Below, piece by piece: positions 36,161-46,221 of a stretch of 64,000 nt of DNA; positions within the stretch are counted from its first letter, which is position 1; every line of letters begins with the position of its first letter. The DNA comes from Glaciimonas sp. Its GTDB lineage: Bacteria; Pseudomonadota; Gammaproteobacteria; Burkholderiales; Burkholderiaceae_D. A program made the position numbers and the translations under genes. The notes under the pieces are model-generated. The model was not told the origin of the DNA. It searched no databases and was given only the letters and a program-made list of their open reading frames with translations. The stretch covers positions 62,001-126,000 of the forward strand of contig JABBOV010000003.1 in the NCBI GenBank assembly GCA_012927625.1, in the 5' to 3' direction.

Positions 36161-36730
36161 ATGCTTCCCACCTTGCCTATCGATTTTGAAAAAATCTTCC
36201 AAGATGCTCCGGTCGGGATGTGCGTGTCTCAGAATCGCGTCATTCAGGTGTGCAATGAGTACCTCAGCACCATGTTCGCCTGCTTGTCCGAAGACCTGAT
36301 CGGCCAGTCATTTCAAGTCCTTTATCCAAGTGCCGGAGAATTTGAACACACAGGCGAGCGCATTGTCACTGCCATGAACGCACTGGGGTACTACTCTGAT
36401 GAACGTATCATGAAACGCGCCAATAACGAACTGTTCTGGTGCCGTGTGACTGGGCGCGGACTGTTGCGCGGCGATCCACACGCAGCCGGCATATGGACTT
36501 TTGTAGACCTTAGCCCGACGCGGCTACTCAGTACCAAATTCACTCCCAGAGAGCGGGAGATTTCCGCCTTATTGGTAGAAGGGAAAACCAGCAAATTGAT
36601 TGCCCGCCAGTTGGACTTGAGCCCTCGCACAGTGGAAATGCATCGATCCAAATTGATGCGCAAATTGAATGCCTCCAATTCAAGCGAACTGGTTCAGAAA
36701 TTGCTCGACGCACCCAGAGCTAAAGATTAG
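36161..36730 (+). CDS. PAS and LuxR-type HTH transcriptional regulator
   Basis: A 189-residue regulator. The N-terminal ~115 residues look like a PAS sensor domain (FEKIFQDAPVGMCVSQNRVI; QVCNEYLSTMFACLSEDLIG). The C-terminal ~60 residues are a LuxR/GerE HTH (FTPREREISALLVEGKTSKL; LSPRTVEMHRSKLMRKL). There is no receiver domain, so it probably senses a ligand or redox state through PAS. The ATG at 36161 is chosen; a longer frame overlaps scoA. It is divergent from scoAB, which it may control. Its stop overlaps the stop of the convergent thioesterase gene by four bases. Confidence 0.87.
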   Translation: MLPTLPIDFEKIFQDAPVGMCVSQNRVIQVCNEYLSTMFACLSEDLIGQSFQVLYPSAGEFEHTGERIVTAMNALGYYSDERIMKRANNELFWCRVTGRGLLRGDPHAAGIWTFVDLSPTRLLSTKFTPREREISALLVEGKTSKLIARQLDLSPRTVEMHRSKLMRKLNASNSSELVQKLLDAPRAKD

Positions 36731-37137
36731 TCAGTTGCTGTCAACAACTGACGTACCCGTTCTGGCAATGGAGTGGATTTTTCGAATGGAAAGTTGACCC
36801 ATACGACTTTAGCACCACCGTGCGCATATATTATGTCCGCTGAATCGACACGACGGATTTCCTGAATGGTTTCGAAACTTGATCGCCCTGGCGGCCCCAC
36901 ATATGTCAAGATTTCAATCTCGCCTGGATATTTCAATTGTTTATTGAAGCTGCAATGGGCATTGACGATTACAGGGCCTTCGGCAGTCGGATCAGGGGCG
37001 CAACCAATAGCGGTAAGCCATTCAATACGGGCCTGCTCGAGGTAGCGAAAATACACAGTATTGTTGACGTGTCCCATCACATCCATGTCGCCCCAGCGGA
37101 TCGCGATGCGCGCAGTGTGAACCAGTTTTTTATGCAT
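36727..37137 (-). CDS. Hot-dog fold acyl-CoA thioesterase (4HBT family)
   Basis: A 136-residue single hot-dog domain protein. The active-site region IRWGDMDVMGHVNNTVYFRY, then LEQARIEWL, has the Asp and HVNN pattern of the 4-hydroxybenzoyl-CoA thioesterase/YbgC family. It should hydrolyse an acyl-CoA; the chain is not evident. It is downstream of the SDR gene on the same strand, 56 bases away, and converges with the PAS-LuxR gene. Confidence 0.9.
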   Translation of the reverse strand: MHKKLVHTARIAIRWGDMDVMGHVNNTVYFRYLEQARIEWLTAIGCAPDPTAEGPVIVNAHCSFNKQLKYPGEIEILTYVGPPGRSSFETIQEIRRVDSADIIYAHGGAKVVWVNFPFEKSTPLPERVRQLLTATD

Positions 37138-37193
37138 GATGTCTAGAAATTGAGACGGTTGGATAAGTCTATTGAATAAATAAGTTATGTGAT

Positions 37194-37970
37194 TTATTCG
37201 GCACTCATGCCATCGTCTGCCGTAATAATCGTACCGTTAATAAAACGCGACTCATCTCCGGCAAGTAGCAGCAACAAACCGTCCAGGTCCTCTGGTAAAC
37301 CGACTCTTCTTCGTGGCAGCATATTGATTAACTTCCGTCCTTCTTCACTAGCGAAATATTCGGCATTAATTTCGGTCGTGATATATCCAGGACAAATTGC
37401 ATTTACGTTAATACCATATCTGCCCCACTCCACCGCCATGGATTTTGTCATATGCACCACAGCCGCCTTGCTCATGCAATAAATCCCGATTTTTGGCAAT
37501 ATGCGCAAGCCTGCAACGGAAGCAATATTGATGATGCGATGTTGCTTATTCGGGTCTCCCTTGGCGCGTGCAATCATGCGTTTTGCAGTTTCCTGAGCAA
37601 CAAAGAACGCTCCGCGCTGATTAGTATCCATCACGTAGGCATAATCCTCTGGTGTTACATCAAGCAGGTTCTGTGTAGTGGAAACACCGGAATTATTAAC
37701 CAGTATGTCAATTGGTCCTGCCTCGGTTTCGGCGTGAGCAATGGCCGATTTAATACTGGCATAATCGGTCACGTCCAGGCAGACTACATGCGCTGCGCCG
37801 CCTTCAGCTTCAATTTCCGCGCGCAACTCTTTCAAGCGATCAATTCTGCGTGAAGCAAGTACTACCTGCGCCCCTGCCTTCGCCATGACTTTTGCAAAAC
37901 GCGCCCCGAGACCACTGGACGCGCCAGTTATCAGAGCAATTTTTCCTTCAAAATTAACTTCAATGCCCAC
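37194..37970 (-). CDS. Short-chain dehydrogenase/reductase
   Basis: A classical SDR of 258 residues. The nucleotide-binding loop is TGASSGLG (GKIALITGASSGLGARFAKV), LVNNSGVS is present, the catalytic Ser is in INIASVAGLRILPK and the catalytic Tyr-Lys in YCMSKAA. RRIDRL after the second strand suggests NADP preference (basic residues). The start is GTG with GGAG six bases upstream. It is followed by the thioesterase gene, so an acyl-CoA substrate such as a 3-hydroxyacyl-CoA is possible but unproven. Confidence 0.9.
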   Translation of the reverse strand: MGIEVNFEGKIALITGASSGLGARFAKVMAKAGAQVVLASRRIDRLKELRAEIEAEGGAAHVVCLDVTDYASIKSAIAHAETEAGPIDILVNNSGVSTTQNLLDVTPEDYAYVMDTNQRGAFFVAQETAKRMIARAKGDPNKQHRIINIASVAGLRILPKIGIYCMSKAAVVHMTKSMAVEWGRYGINVNAICPGYITTEINAEYFASEEGRKLINMLPRRRVGLPEDLDGLLLLLAGDESRFINGTIITADDGMSAE

Positions 37971-38136
37971 GAATTTCTCCCAATGGTTTATCTTGTGATC
38001 GCTTCTACTAACAAATTCATATATTTCAATGATTACATGAATCAGCAGCGATTAGATTGCAGTATCTAGCTTATTATTGGAGAATCTCTATTAATTAGCA
38101 CGTTCGTTCTATATTTATATTTATATTGGTGAGAGC

Positions 38137-39825
38137 ATGGAACAAAATAATACACAAAACCAAGACATAGTCGCGCAATACGGACCTCGCGAAACAATGG
38201 AGTATGACGTTGTCATCGTCGGAGGCGGCCCTGCCGGATTAGCCGCTGCCATCAAACTTAAACAACTTGCCGTTGCATCCGGTACCGACATCTCAGTTTG
38301 CGTGCTTGAAAAAGGTGGCGAATTGGGCGCGCACATTATGTCGGGCGCCGTCATGGATCCTCAAGCGATGACGGAACTCTTTCCTGACTGGAAAGAACGC
38401 GGTGCTCCCCTCGACATCCAGGTTAGCGAGGATCGCTTTTTGTTTTTGAGCGAGACCAGAGCCTACAAAACGCCAAACTGGATGTTACCTGGCTGCTTCC
38501 AGAATCATGGCAATTACATCATTTCATTAGCAAATGTCGTGCGCTGGCTAGGCCAGCAAGCTGAAATTCTGGGCGTCGAAATATTTCCTGGATTTGCCGC
38601 TGCAGAAGTTCTGTATAACGAGGATGGTTCGGTTAAAGGGGTTGCAACCGGTAACATGGGCGTCAATCGTGCCGGCCAGCCAACTGATGCCTTTCAGATC
38701 GGCATGGAGTTGCACGCAAAATACGTATTGTTTGCTGAGGGCTCACGCGGGCACCTGGGCAAGCAATTAATGCAAAAATTTGACCTTAATAAAGGTAAAG
38801 ATCCACAAACTTATGGCCTTGGCATCAAAGAACTATGGGAAATAGATCCAGCCTTACATCAACCTGGCCTTGTGATTCATACTGCTGGCTGGCCGCTGGA
38901 CAATCAAACCTATGGCGGTTCATTTCTCTACCATATGGATAATAATCAGGTAGCAGTAGGATACGTTGTTGGCCTTTCTTATGAAAATCCGTATCTGTCG
39001 CCCTATGAAGAATTCCAGCGTTACAAAACGCACCCTGAAATTCGAAAATTCTTTGAAGGAGGTAGACGCCTTGCATACGGTGCGCGTGCCATTACAGCCG
39101 GCGGCTTGCAATCCCTGCCGAAATTGGTATTCCCTGGCGGCGCATTGATAGGCTGTGAGGCTGGATTTCTGAATGCAAGCCGAATCAAAGGTAGTCATGC
39201 CGCCATTAAAACAGGAATGTTGGCGGCTATAGCTGCATTTGAAGCCTTATCAGCTAAACGTCAGCATGATGCGCTGTCAGCTTACGAAACCGCTTTTGAA
39301 CAATCCTGGCTACATGAAGAACTTTACAAGGCACGCAACTTCAAACCAATGATGGGAAAAGGCCTCTACGCTGGCACTATTTTAGTCGGAATTGACCAGG
39401 TTGTTTTTCGCGGCAAAGCTCCATGGACGCTACATCACAAGCATGCAGACCATACGTGTTTGCGTCCGGCAGCGGAATGTAAGCCAATCAAATACCCCAA
39501 ACCGGACGGCAAACTCACCTTTGATCGCTTGTCATCGGTCTTCATATCGAATACTAATCATGCAGAAGACCAACCCATTCATCTGACGCTCAAAGACCCA
39601 ACTGTGCCAGTGCGTATTAATCTGGCAGAATATGCCGGCCCTGAAGCGCGCTACTGCCCGGCAGGTGTGTATGAATTCATCAAAACAAACGAGGGTGAAG
39701 ACAAACTGCAAATCAATGCGCAAAACTGTGTACACTGCAAAACCTGCGACATTAAAGACCCAACTCAAAATATCGTTTGGGTCACTCCTGAAGGCGGTGG
39801 TGGGCCAAACTATACCAACATGTAA
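38137..39825 (+). CDS. Electron transfer flavoprotein-ubiquinone oxidoreductase
   Basis: ETF-QO passes electrons from ETF, reduced by acyl-CoA and amino-acid dehydrogenases, to ubiquinone at the inner membrane. The N-terminal FAD-binding motif is VVIVGGGPAGLAAAIKL. The C-terminal 4Fe-4S cluster domain carries CPAGVYEF and NCVHCKTCDIKDPTQNIVW, followed by PEGGGGPNY. Its 562 residues are normal. It stands alone on the plus strand, with GGTGAGAG upstream of the start and a strong terminator after it. The etfAB genes are not in this window. Confidence 0.97.
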   Translation: MEQNNTQNQDIVAQYGPRETMEYDVVIVGGGPAGLAAAIKLKQLAVASGTDISVCVLEKGGELGAHIMSGAVMDPQAMTELFPDWKERGAPLDIQVSEDRFLFLSETRAYKTPNWMLPGCFQNHGNYIISLANVVRWLGQQAEILGVEIFPGFAAAEVLYNEDGSVKGVATGNMGVNRAGQPTDAFQIGMELHAKYVLFAEGSRGHLGKQLMQKFDLNKGKDPQTYGLGIKELWEIDPALHQPGLVIHTAGWPLDNQTYGGSFLYHMDNNQVAVGYVVGLSYENPYLSPYEEFQRYKTHPEIRKFFEGGRRLAYGARAITAGGLQSLPKLVFPGGALIGCEAGFLNASRIKGSHAAIKTGMLAAIAAFEALSAKRQHDALSAYETAFEQSWLHEELYKARNFKPMMGKGLYAGTILVGIDQVVFRGKAPWTLHHKHADHTCLRPAAECKPIKYPKPDGKLTFDRLSSVFISNTNHAEDQPIHLTLKDPTVPVRINLAEYAGPEARYCPAGVYEFIKTNEGEDKLQINAQNCVHCKTCDIKDPTQNIVWVTPEGGGGPNYTNM

Positions 39826-39828
39826 AAC

Positions 39829-39865
39829 ACAATATAAAAGCCGCAGTCAGCGGCTTTTATATTGT
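39829..39865. terminator. Bidirectional terminator after the ETF-QO and NUDIX genes
   Basis: A perfect 16-base stem: ACAATATAAAAGCCGC (39829-39844), loop AGTCA, then GCGGCTTTTATATTGT (39850-39865). It lies between two convergent genes, with GCCGC/GCGGC plus T4 as the terminator core in both directions. Confidence 0.9.
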
Positions 39866-39876
39866 AGGCAAAATAA

Positions 39877-40434
39877 TTATCTGGTCCACTGCCCAGTGCT
39901 AATCTTATCCAGCCAAAATGCGCCTATGACTGTCTTCACATCCGTAATTTTACCTTCGCGAACCCATGCCAACAACTCGCTCATAGGGGTTCTGAAAGTT
40001 TCTAAAAATTCCCCGTCATCCAATTTAGCGATTCCCACCTGCAGACCGCGCGCCATAAAAATATCGAGGTATTCGTCCGAATATGCTATCGCGTTATGAA
40101 TAGTGCAAACAAACGTCCAGTCAGATGCGGTGTAGCCGGTCTCTTCTTGCAACTCACGCTTGGCCGTTGCTAATGAAGCTTCGTTTTGATCTATTTTACC
40201 TGCTGGAAATTCTATAAATACTCGATTCAATGGGTAACGAAACTGGCGCTCAAGCAATACTGAATTATCTTCAAATAACGGAAGAATAACTACAGCACCC
40301 GGGTGCCTGATATATTCTCTTGACGATAATTTTCCATCAGGCAATCTAATGGTATCGTTTTGCACCTTGAGAAAATTGCCATCGAAAACAATTTCTCCTT
40401 CAATTTTAATTTCTTTAAGATGCTTATCGTCCAT
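39877..40434 (-). CDS. nudF: NUDIX hydrolase, ADP-ribose pyrophosphatase-like
   Basis: A 185-residue NUDIX protein. The Nudix box is complete: GKIDQNEASLATAKRELQEE followed by TGY. The N-terminal ~55 residues form the extra sheet of the ADP-ribose pyrophosphatase subgroup (VQNDTIRLPDGKLSSREYIR), and HPGAVVILPLFED is typical. It likely hydrolyses ADP-ribose or a related sugar nucleotide. It ends the nuo gene run, after the DUF2818 gene, as in many Burkholderiales. Confidence 0.88.
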   Translation of the reverse strand: MDDKHLKEIKIEGEIVFDGNFLKVQNDTIRLPDGKLSSREYIRHPGAVVILPLFEDNSVLLERQFRYPLNRVFIEFPAGKIDQNEASLATAKRELQEETGYTASDWTFVCTIHNAIAYSDEYLDIFMARGLQVGIAKLDDGEFLETFRTPMSELLAWVREGKITDVKTVIGAFWLDKISTGQWTR

Positions 40435-40495
40435 ATTGAAAATGAAGGTCTGTTTTTAACGAACTGGATTGTAAACTGAAGGGAAATTCCAATAA

Positions 40496-40792
40496 TTACT
40501 TGCGTAAATAACGTAAAACAAAGCCAGGGTAGGCTAAAACCAGAAACAGAAAAGATGTGATGGCAAAAAATTCCCATTTTTGGTCAGAAACATTGCCCAT
40601 CTGAGCTTCTAGCAAACGTGCAATAAAGCCTATAACAAAATATAAAATCACTAGCTCTATTAAGCGCAGCCAAAAAGGTTTTTCCGATTGGCGAATAGGG
40701 ATAATTGCAAGCAAACGCTCATTTAAAAAAGGCAGATTAGCACAAAATATCGCCAATATGATTATTATCCAAACCGAGAAAGTTGTATTCAT
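40496..40792 (-). CDS. DUF2818 membrane protein
   Basis: A 98-residue hydrophobic protein with about three transmembrane helices: an N-terminal one, one at LIELVILYFVIGFIARLLEA and one at FFAITSFLFLVLAYPGFVLR. The pattern FCANLPFLNERLL after the first helix is characteristic of DUF2818. The family is found mainly in betaproteobacteria directly after nuoN, suggesting a link to complex I, but its function is unknown. It starts 19 bases after the nuoN stop. Confidence 0.88.
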   Translation of the reverse strand: MNTTFSVWIIIILAIFCANLPFLNERLLAIIPIRQSEKPFWLRLIELVILYFVIGFIARLLEAQMGNVSDQKWEFFAITSFLFLVLAYPGFVLRYLRK

Positions 40793-40811
40793 AAACTAGG
40801 CCCCTGTAGCC

Positions 40812-42296
40812 TCAAGCGCCCAGAATTTTACGCATTGCATTTATACACAGCGCCATCAAAGCACCAGGCATCAGCCCGACTCCAAGAACAATAATCGCAT
40901 TCAGGCTAAGTGCTATATGCATATCTTTGTTAACTACTATTGGAGACTTATCAATTGCCTCATCAAAATACATAAGCTTAACAACACGGACGTAAAAGAA
41001 GGCGCCTATCAAAGAAAATAATATTGCCACAAGCGCCAACCAAGTCTGCCCGGTTCCCAAAACTGCTTGTATAACGGACAGCTTGGCGTAAAAACCCATC
41101 ATTGGCGGAATGCCAGCCAATGAAAACATAAGTAGCATCATGACAAAGGCAAACCAAGGGCTGCGCTGATTCAGACCTTTAAAATCATCTAGGTTTTCAG
41201 CTTCAAAACCCTTGCGGGACAATAGCATAATGACGCCAAATGTACCAAGTGTAGTAAGTACATAAGTAATGGTGTAAAACATGGCTGAACTATAGGCATT
41301 AGCAGCAGGTGCAGCACTTCCACCAACGACGCCTGACAATAACCCCAATAGCATAAACCCCATTTGGGAAATCGTGGAATAAGCGAGCATTCTCTTCAAA
41401 TTAGTCTGAGCGATGGCAGCAATATTCCCGACTGCCATTGATAAAACTGACAAAATAACAATCATTTGCTGCCAGTCAAATGCCAATGGCAAAAGCCCGT
41501 CAACTAGTAATCGGATAAAAATTGCAAAAGCTGCCAATTTTGGAGCGCCACCCAACAACAGTGTTACAGCAGTAGGAGCCCCTTGGTAGACGTCAGGTAC
41601 CCACATGTGGAAGGGAACCACACCGAGTTTGAACGCCAGGCCGGAAACTAAAAAAACCACACCAAAAACCAATACAGTTCTATCTACAGCACCTTTGGCA
41701 GTAACTTTAGCAATTTCTGTCAGATCAAGTGAACCAGTTGCACCATATAACATTGACATACCATAAAGCAAGAATCCAGATGCCATCGCGCCTAAAATGA
41801 AATATTTCATTGCCGCTTCAGTTGAAATTTTATGTTCGCGACGCAGTGCCACCAAGGCAAACAAAGACAGTGACATTAACTCCAGTCCCAGATAAATAAT
41901 AAGAAAATTATTACCTGAAATCATAATCATCTGCCCTAACAACGCAAACAGAGTCAGCACATAAAATTCACCACCAAGATGGCCACCAACCATTCCTCGC
42001 TCTATAACATATTGACGTGAATATATTAGTGTCAGGCCAACGGCCAGATAAGAAAACATTTTCAATAGATTTGACATAGAATCTGCCACAAACATATTAT
42101 GAAAAGTATAACCAGTGACGCCGGAATTCAGTAAGTTCAGGTTCAGCAGTACGCATCCTAGCAAAGTCAATAAAGACAAAGCATAAGTAGCAAAACGCTT
42201 CTCATCTGACAGAAACATATCAATGAGCAAAATTGCCGATGCAGCAACAACAAGAAATACTTCGGGATACAGTAAAGTTAGATTCATGGTATTCAT
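40812..42296 (-). CDS. nuoN: NADH-quinone oxidoreductase subunit N
   Basis: NuoN is an antiporter-like membrane subunit of complex I, one of the proton channels. About 14 transmembrane helices are apparent. Conserved blocks include the Glu and Lys regions near [19 protein letters not shown] and [20 protein letters not shown]. Its 494 residues are normal. The ATG at 42296 has GAGG eight bases upstream and is preferred to the ATG at 42287. It is the last nuo gene, 28 bases after nuoM. Confidence 0.97.
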   Translation of the reverse strand: MNTMNLTLLYPEVFLVVAASAILLIDMFLSDEKRFATYALSLLTLLGCVLLNLNLLNSGVTGYTFHNMFVADSMSNLLKMFSYLAVGLTLIYSRQYVIERGMVGGHLGGEFYVLTLFALLGQMIMISGNNFLIIYLGLELMSLSLFALVALRREHKISTEAAMKYFILGAMASGFLLYGMSMLYGATGSLDLTEIAKVTAKGAVDRTVLVFGVVFLVSGLAFKLGVVPFHMWVPDVYQGAPTAVTLLLGGAPKLAAFAIFIRLLVDGLLPLAFDWQQMIVILSVLSMAVGNIAAIAQTNLKRMLAYSTISQMGFMLLGLLSGVVGGSAAPAANAYSSAMFYTITYVLTTLGTFGVIMLLSRKGFEAENLDDFKGLNQRSPWFAFVMMLLMFSLAGIPPMMGFYAKLSVIQAVLGTGQTWLALVAILFSLIGAFFYVRVVKLMYFDEAIDKSPIVVNKDMHIALSLNAIIVLGVGLMPGALMALCINAMRKILGA

Positions 42297-42324
42297 TTAA
42301 GTCGCCTCATATATATGCACTGTT

Positions 42325-43812
42325 CTAGTTCACTTTTGAGATAGCGACATGTTTTAACAAGTCTGTGACAGACGTTTGCATTACATCCGTAAATAGGGCC
42401 GGGTGTAACCCCATTCCAAGTACTGCTATGGCTAATAAGGCGAGCATGAAAAATTCACGTTTATTAATATCCGGCAATTGTCTTACGCGCTCGTTTGCAA
42501 TATCACCAAATATCACGCGTTTGGCCAACCAGAGAGAATATGCTGCCCCTAAAATAAGAGCAGTTGCAGCGAACATACCTACCCAGAAATTGAATTTCAC
42601 GGCACCTAGAATTACCATAAACTCACCAACAAACCCGGATGTTGCCGGCAAGCCGGAATTTGCCATGGAAAATAGAACAAAAAAAGCGGCGAACTTTGGC
42701 ATGGTATTTATCACCCCGCCATAATCGGCGATCTCACGCGAATGCATACGATCATAAAGCACGCCGACACAAAGAAACATGGCGGCCGAAACAAAGCCAT
42801 GCGAAATCATCTGAGCAATGCCACCCTGCACCGATAAATCATTAAACATGAAAAAACCCAGTGTCACAAATCCCATATGCGCAATTGACGAATAGGCTAT
42901 CAGTTTTTTCATATCCTTCTGGACTATTGCAACCAATCCGATATAAATTACGGCTATCAGGGATAAGACAATCATGAAGCCAGACAGATAGTGGCTAGCG
43001 TCCGGCGTAATTGGCAAAGAAAAGCGTAGAAAACCGTAAGCACCCAGTTTAAGCATAATTGCTGCGAGCACAACCGATCCACCAGTAGGCGCCTCAACGT
43101 GGGCATCTGGCAACCAAGTATGTACTGGCCACATCGGAACCTTGACAGCAAAAGCCATGAGGAACGCAAGAAAAATAAATATTTGAACAGATAACGTCAA
43201 TGGGAATTCATGCCAAACCAAGATGTCAAAACTACCTGTCTTGGTATAAAGATACAGAATTGCTAACAACGTTAACAGAGAACCCATCAGCGTATAGAGA
43301 AAGAACTTGAAAGCTGCGTACACACGATTCGCGCCGCCCCATATACCGATAATGATGAACATCGGAATGAGAGTTGATTCAAAGAAAACATAAAACAACA
43401 TGCCATCCAACGCACAAAAAACACCGACCATCAAGCCGGATAAAATAAGAAAAGCCCCCATATATTGGGCAATTTTTTTCTCGATTACTTCCCATGCTGA
43501 GATAACAACAATTATGGTAATGAAAGATGTCAGAACCACGAACCATATGGAGATGCCATCAATACCAAGAGAATAATTGATATTGAAGCGGTCAATCCAA
43601 CTATGTTTCTCAACAAATTGCATGCCATGTGCAGCGTTATCGAAACCCTGAAGTAGAGGTAACGTAACAAAGAAGCTCGCAATTGCACCAATCAGTGATG
43701 CAATCCGAACCAAACCGGGATTGTCATCACGACCAAATGCCAAAATAAAAATACCAAAAGCGATTGGACTCCAAATCGCTAAGCTCAAAAGTGGGAAAGT
43801 TGATTGCATCAT
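42325..43812 (-). CDS. nuoM: NADH-quinone oxidoreductase subunit M
   Basis: NuoM is a second antiporter-like proton channel. Its ~14 helices include FFESTLIPMFIIIGIWGG with the conserved Glu, FLAFLMAFAVKVPMWPVHTW and LPDAHVEAPTGGSVVLAAI. Its 495 residues are normal. It lies between nuoL and nuoN, with 17 bases to nuoL. No strong ribosome binding site is visible at either of the two consecutive ATG codons. Confidence 0.97.
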   Translation of the reverse strand: MMQSTFPLLSLAIWSPIAFGIFILAFGRDDNPGLVRIASLIGAIASFFVTLPLLQGFDNAAHGMQFVEKHSWIDRFNINYSLGIDGISIWFVVLTSFITIIVVISAWEVIEKKIAQYMGAFLILSGLMVGVFCALDGMLFYVFFESTLIPMFIIIGIWGGANRVYAAFKFFLYTLMGSLLTLLAILYLYTKTGSFDILVWHEFPLTLSVQIFIFLAFLMAFAVKVPMWPVHTWLPDAHVEAPTGGSVVLAAIMLKLGAYGFLRFSLPITPDASHYLSGFMIVLSLIAVIYIGLVAIVQKDMKKLIAYSSIAHMGFVTLGFFMFNDLSVQGGIAQMISHGFVSAAMFLCVGVLYDRMHSREIADYGGVINTMPKFAAFFVLFSMANSGLPATSGFVGEFMVILGAVKFNFWVGMFAATALILGAAYSLWLAKRVIFGDIANERVRQLPDINKREFFMLALLAIAVLGMGLHPALFTDVMQTSVTDLLKHVAISKVN

Positions 43813-43829
43813 GGATATTATTGGCCAGC

Positions 43830-45851
43830 TTATTTAGCAAACGGAAAAGGCATGAAATAAATTAAAAAGCCTAAAACGCCGAGGATCATTACGAAGGCGT
43901 AGTGATAAAGATATCCTGACTGGATTTTTCTGGAAAATATCGATAACAAGCGAATTAATTTAGCACTGCCATTAACTAGAAATCCGTCAATTATGGTTTT
44001 ATCACCAATCCTCCATAAACCATTACCGAGTAGACGTACACCGCCAGCAATAATCACTTCATTAAACTTATCGAGATAATATTTATTATCCAGTAAGTCA
44101 TAAATTGGGCCTGATTTACCCTTAATGTATGCAGGAACACGAGGGTTGACCATATAAAAATAATATGCACTTACGACCCCTGCAACTGCGAGAAAGACAG
44201 GAGCGGTGGTGAATGAGTGAATCGCCATTGCAATAGGCCCATGAAATTCTTTTGAAATTTCTGCCATTGCCGCATGTGCATCAGCGACAAAAAACACATC
44301 CTTAAAGAAATCTCCAAACAGCATTGGCCCGATGGCGAAATAACCAATAATAACGGACGGAATTGCTAAAAAAATAAGCGGTAGAGTCACAACAAATGGA
44401 GACTCGTGTGGTTTTTGTCCTAAAGCCAATCCATGTGCTTCATCATGGTGGATGTCTTTGTCGTGTACTTGTCCAAAGCGTTCCTTACCGTGAAACACCA
44501 GGAAATACAGTCGAAATGAGTAAAATGCTGTTACGAACACACTGGCTAATACCGCGAAACTAGCAAAACCAGAGCCGTAAATCGTTGAATTATGAACTGC
44601 TTCTATGATGCTATCTTTTGAGTAGAACCCCGAGAAAAAAGGCGTGCCAATCAATGCCAGTGAACCAAGCAGGAATGTAATCCAAGTAATAGGCATATAT
44701 TTTCTCAAGCCGCCCATGTTGCGTATATCTTGCACGTGATGCATTCCGATAATTACTGAACCTGCAGCCAAGAACAATAATGCCTTGAAGAAGGCATGCG
44801 TCATCACATGGAATATAGCAACCGAATATGCAGAAGCGCCCAAGGCCACTGTCATATAACCTAATTGGGACAAAGTAGAATAAGCAACAACCCGTTTAAT
44901 ATCGTTTTGGATAACTCCGAGAAAGCCCATAAACAATGCAGTAATTGAGCCAATAATCAAGACAAATGACAGCGCTGTATCCGACAACTCAAACAATGGT
45001 GACATCCTGGCCACCATAAAAATCCCAGCAGTGACCATTGTCGCGGCATGAATCAAGGCGGATATTGGCGTAGGACCTTCCATAGAGTCAGGTAGCCAAA
45101 CATGTAACGGAAACTGAGCTGACTTTCCCATTGCGCCAATAAATAAACAGATGCAAGCAACTGTTATTAACAACCATCCCGTGCCCGGTAGTAATAATTT
45201 TGCTAATTCTTGTTTTTGAGCAAAAATTTCTCCGTAATTGAGTGTCCCTGTATACGCCACTAACAAGCCAACTCCAAGAATAAAACCAAAGTCTCCCACT
45301 CGATTTACCAGGAATGCCTTCATACCGGCAGCGGTAGCGGTCGGTCTTTTGAACCAGAAGCCAATTAACAAGTATGAAACTAAGCCAACAGCTTCCCATC
45401 CAAAAAATAATTGCAATAAATTGTTGCTCATAACAAGCATCAACATTGCAAATGTAAACAGGGAAATATAGGAAAAGAAACGGTTATACCCTTCGTCATC
45501 CTTCATGTAACCGATAGTGTAGACATGCACCATCAATGAGACGAAAGTGACTACGCACATCATCAAAGCGGTGAGGCTGTCAATTAGAAATCCGATTTCA
45601 AATTTCAATCCAGCAATGGTCATCCAGTTATATATAGTGCCATTGAACGAAGCTCCGTTGGTCACCTCAACTAATGTCATGCAAGACAGAATAAAGGCAA
45701 TCAATACACCCAGTATTGTTACGGTATGTGATGACTTTCGACCGACAACATTACCAAAGAATTTGGTACCGAAAAGTCCTGCTATTATGGACCCTGCAAA
45801 GGGCGCCAATGGAACGATAAGTAATAAATTAGGGTTAAGTTGCCCCACCAT
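43830..45851 (-). CDS. nuoL: NADH-quinone oxidoreductase subunit L
   Basis: NuoL is the largest antiporter-like subunit and bears the long lateral helix at its C-terminus. Core blocks: FFGWEAVGLVSYLLIGFWF, KSAQFPLHVWLPDSMEGPTP and VSALIHAATMVTAGIF-like (ISALIHAATMVTAGIF), all typical. Its 673 residues are normal. It follows nuoK by 49 bases, and nuoM starts 17 bases after its stop. Confidence 0.97.
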   Translation of the reverse strand: MVGQLNPNLLLIVPLAPFAGSIIAGLFGTKFFGNVVGRKSSHTVTILGVLIAFILSCMTLVEVTNGASFNGTIYNWMTIAGLKFEIGFLIDSLTALMMCVVTFVSLMVHVYTIGYMKDDEGYNRFFSYISLFTFAMLMLVMSNNLLQLFFGWEAVGLVSYLLIGFWFKRPTATAAGMKAFLVNRVGDFGFILGVGLLVAYTGTLNYGEIFAQKQELAKLLLPGTGWLLITVACICLFIGAMGKSAQFPLHVWLPDSMEGPTPISALIHAATMVTAGIFMVARMSPLFELSDTALSFVLIIGSITALFMGFLGVIQNDIKRVVAYSTLSQLGYMTVALGASAYSVAIFHVMTHAFFKALLFLAAGSVIIGMHHVQDIRNMGGLRKYMPITWITFLLGSLALIGTPFFSGFYSKDSIIEAVHNSTIYGSGFASFAVLASVFVTAFYSFRLYFLVFHGKERFGQVHDKDIHHDEAHGLALGQKPHESPFVVTLPLIFLAIPSVIIGYFAIGPMLFGDFFKDVFFVADAHAAMAEISKEFHGPIAMAIHSFTTAPVFLAVAGVVSAYYFYMVNPRVPAYIKGKSGPIYDLLDNKYYLDKFNEVIIAGGVRLLGNGLWRIGDKTIIDGFLVNGSAKLIRLLSIFSRKIQSGYLYHYAFVMILGVLGFLIYFMPFPFAK

Positions 45852-45900
45852 GATGACCCTTATGTTAATTTCAGAAAGTCTATTTCACAAAATCTGATTG

Positions 45901-46209
45901 TTATCCTTTGAGAGAATCCATATCTTCAACATTAATAGTGTTCATATTTCGGAATAAAACTATCAGAATGGCGAGGCCGATTGCTGATTCAGCCGCAGCC
46001 ACTGTCAAAATGAAGAAAACAAAAATCTGACCAGCAGCATCTCCCAAATAATGCGAAAAGGCGATGAAATTCATATTAACAGCAAGCAACATTAATTCTA
46101 TTGCCATAAGCAAAACAATAATATTTTTTCTATTTAAAAAAATACCAACAACTGAAATCGAAAATAATATTGCGCCGAGAATTAGATAATGGGCTAATGA
46201 TAATGTCAT
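45901..46209 (-). CDS. nuoK: NADH-quinone oxidoreductase subunit K
   Basis: NuoK is a three-helix membrane subunit of complex I. Its 102 residues include the conserved glutamates in [20 protein letters not shown] and [18 protein letters not shown]. The length is standard. It starts 12 bases after nuoJ. Confidence 0.97.
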   Translation of the reverse strand: MTLSLAHYLILGAILFSISVVGIFLNRKNIIVLLMAIELMLLAVNMNFIAFSHYLGDAAGQIFVFFILTVAAAESAIGLAILIVLFRNMNTINVEDMDSLKG

Positions 46210-46221
46210 TTTTCGAAATCC

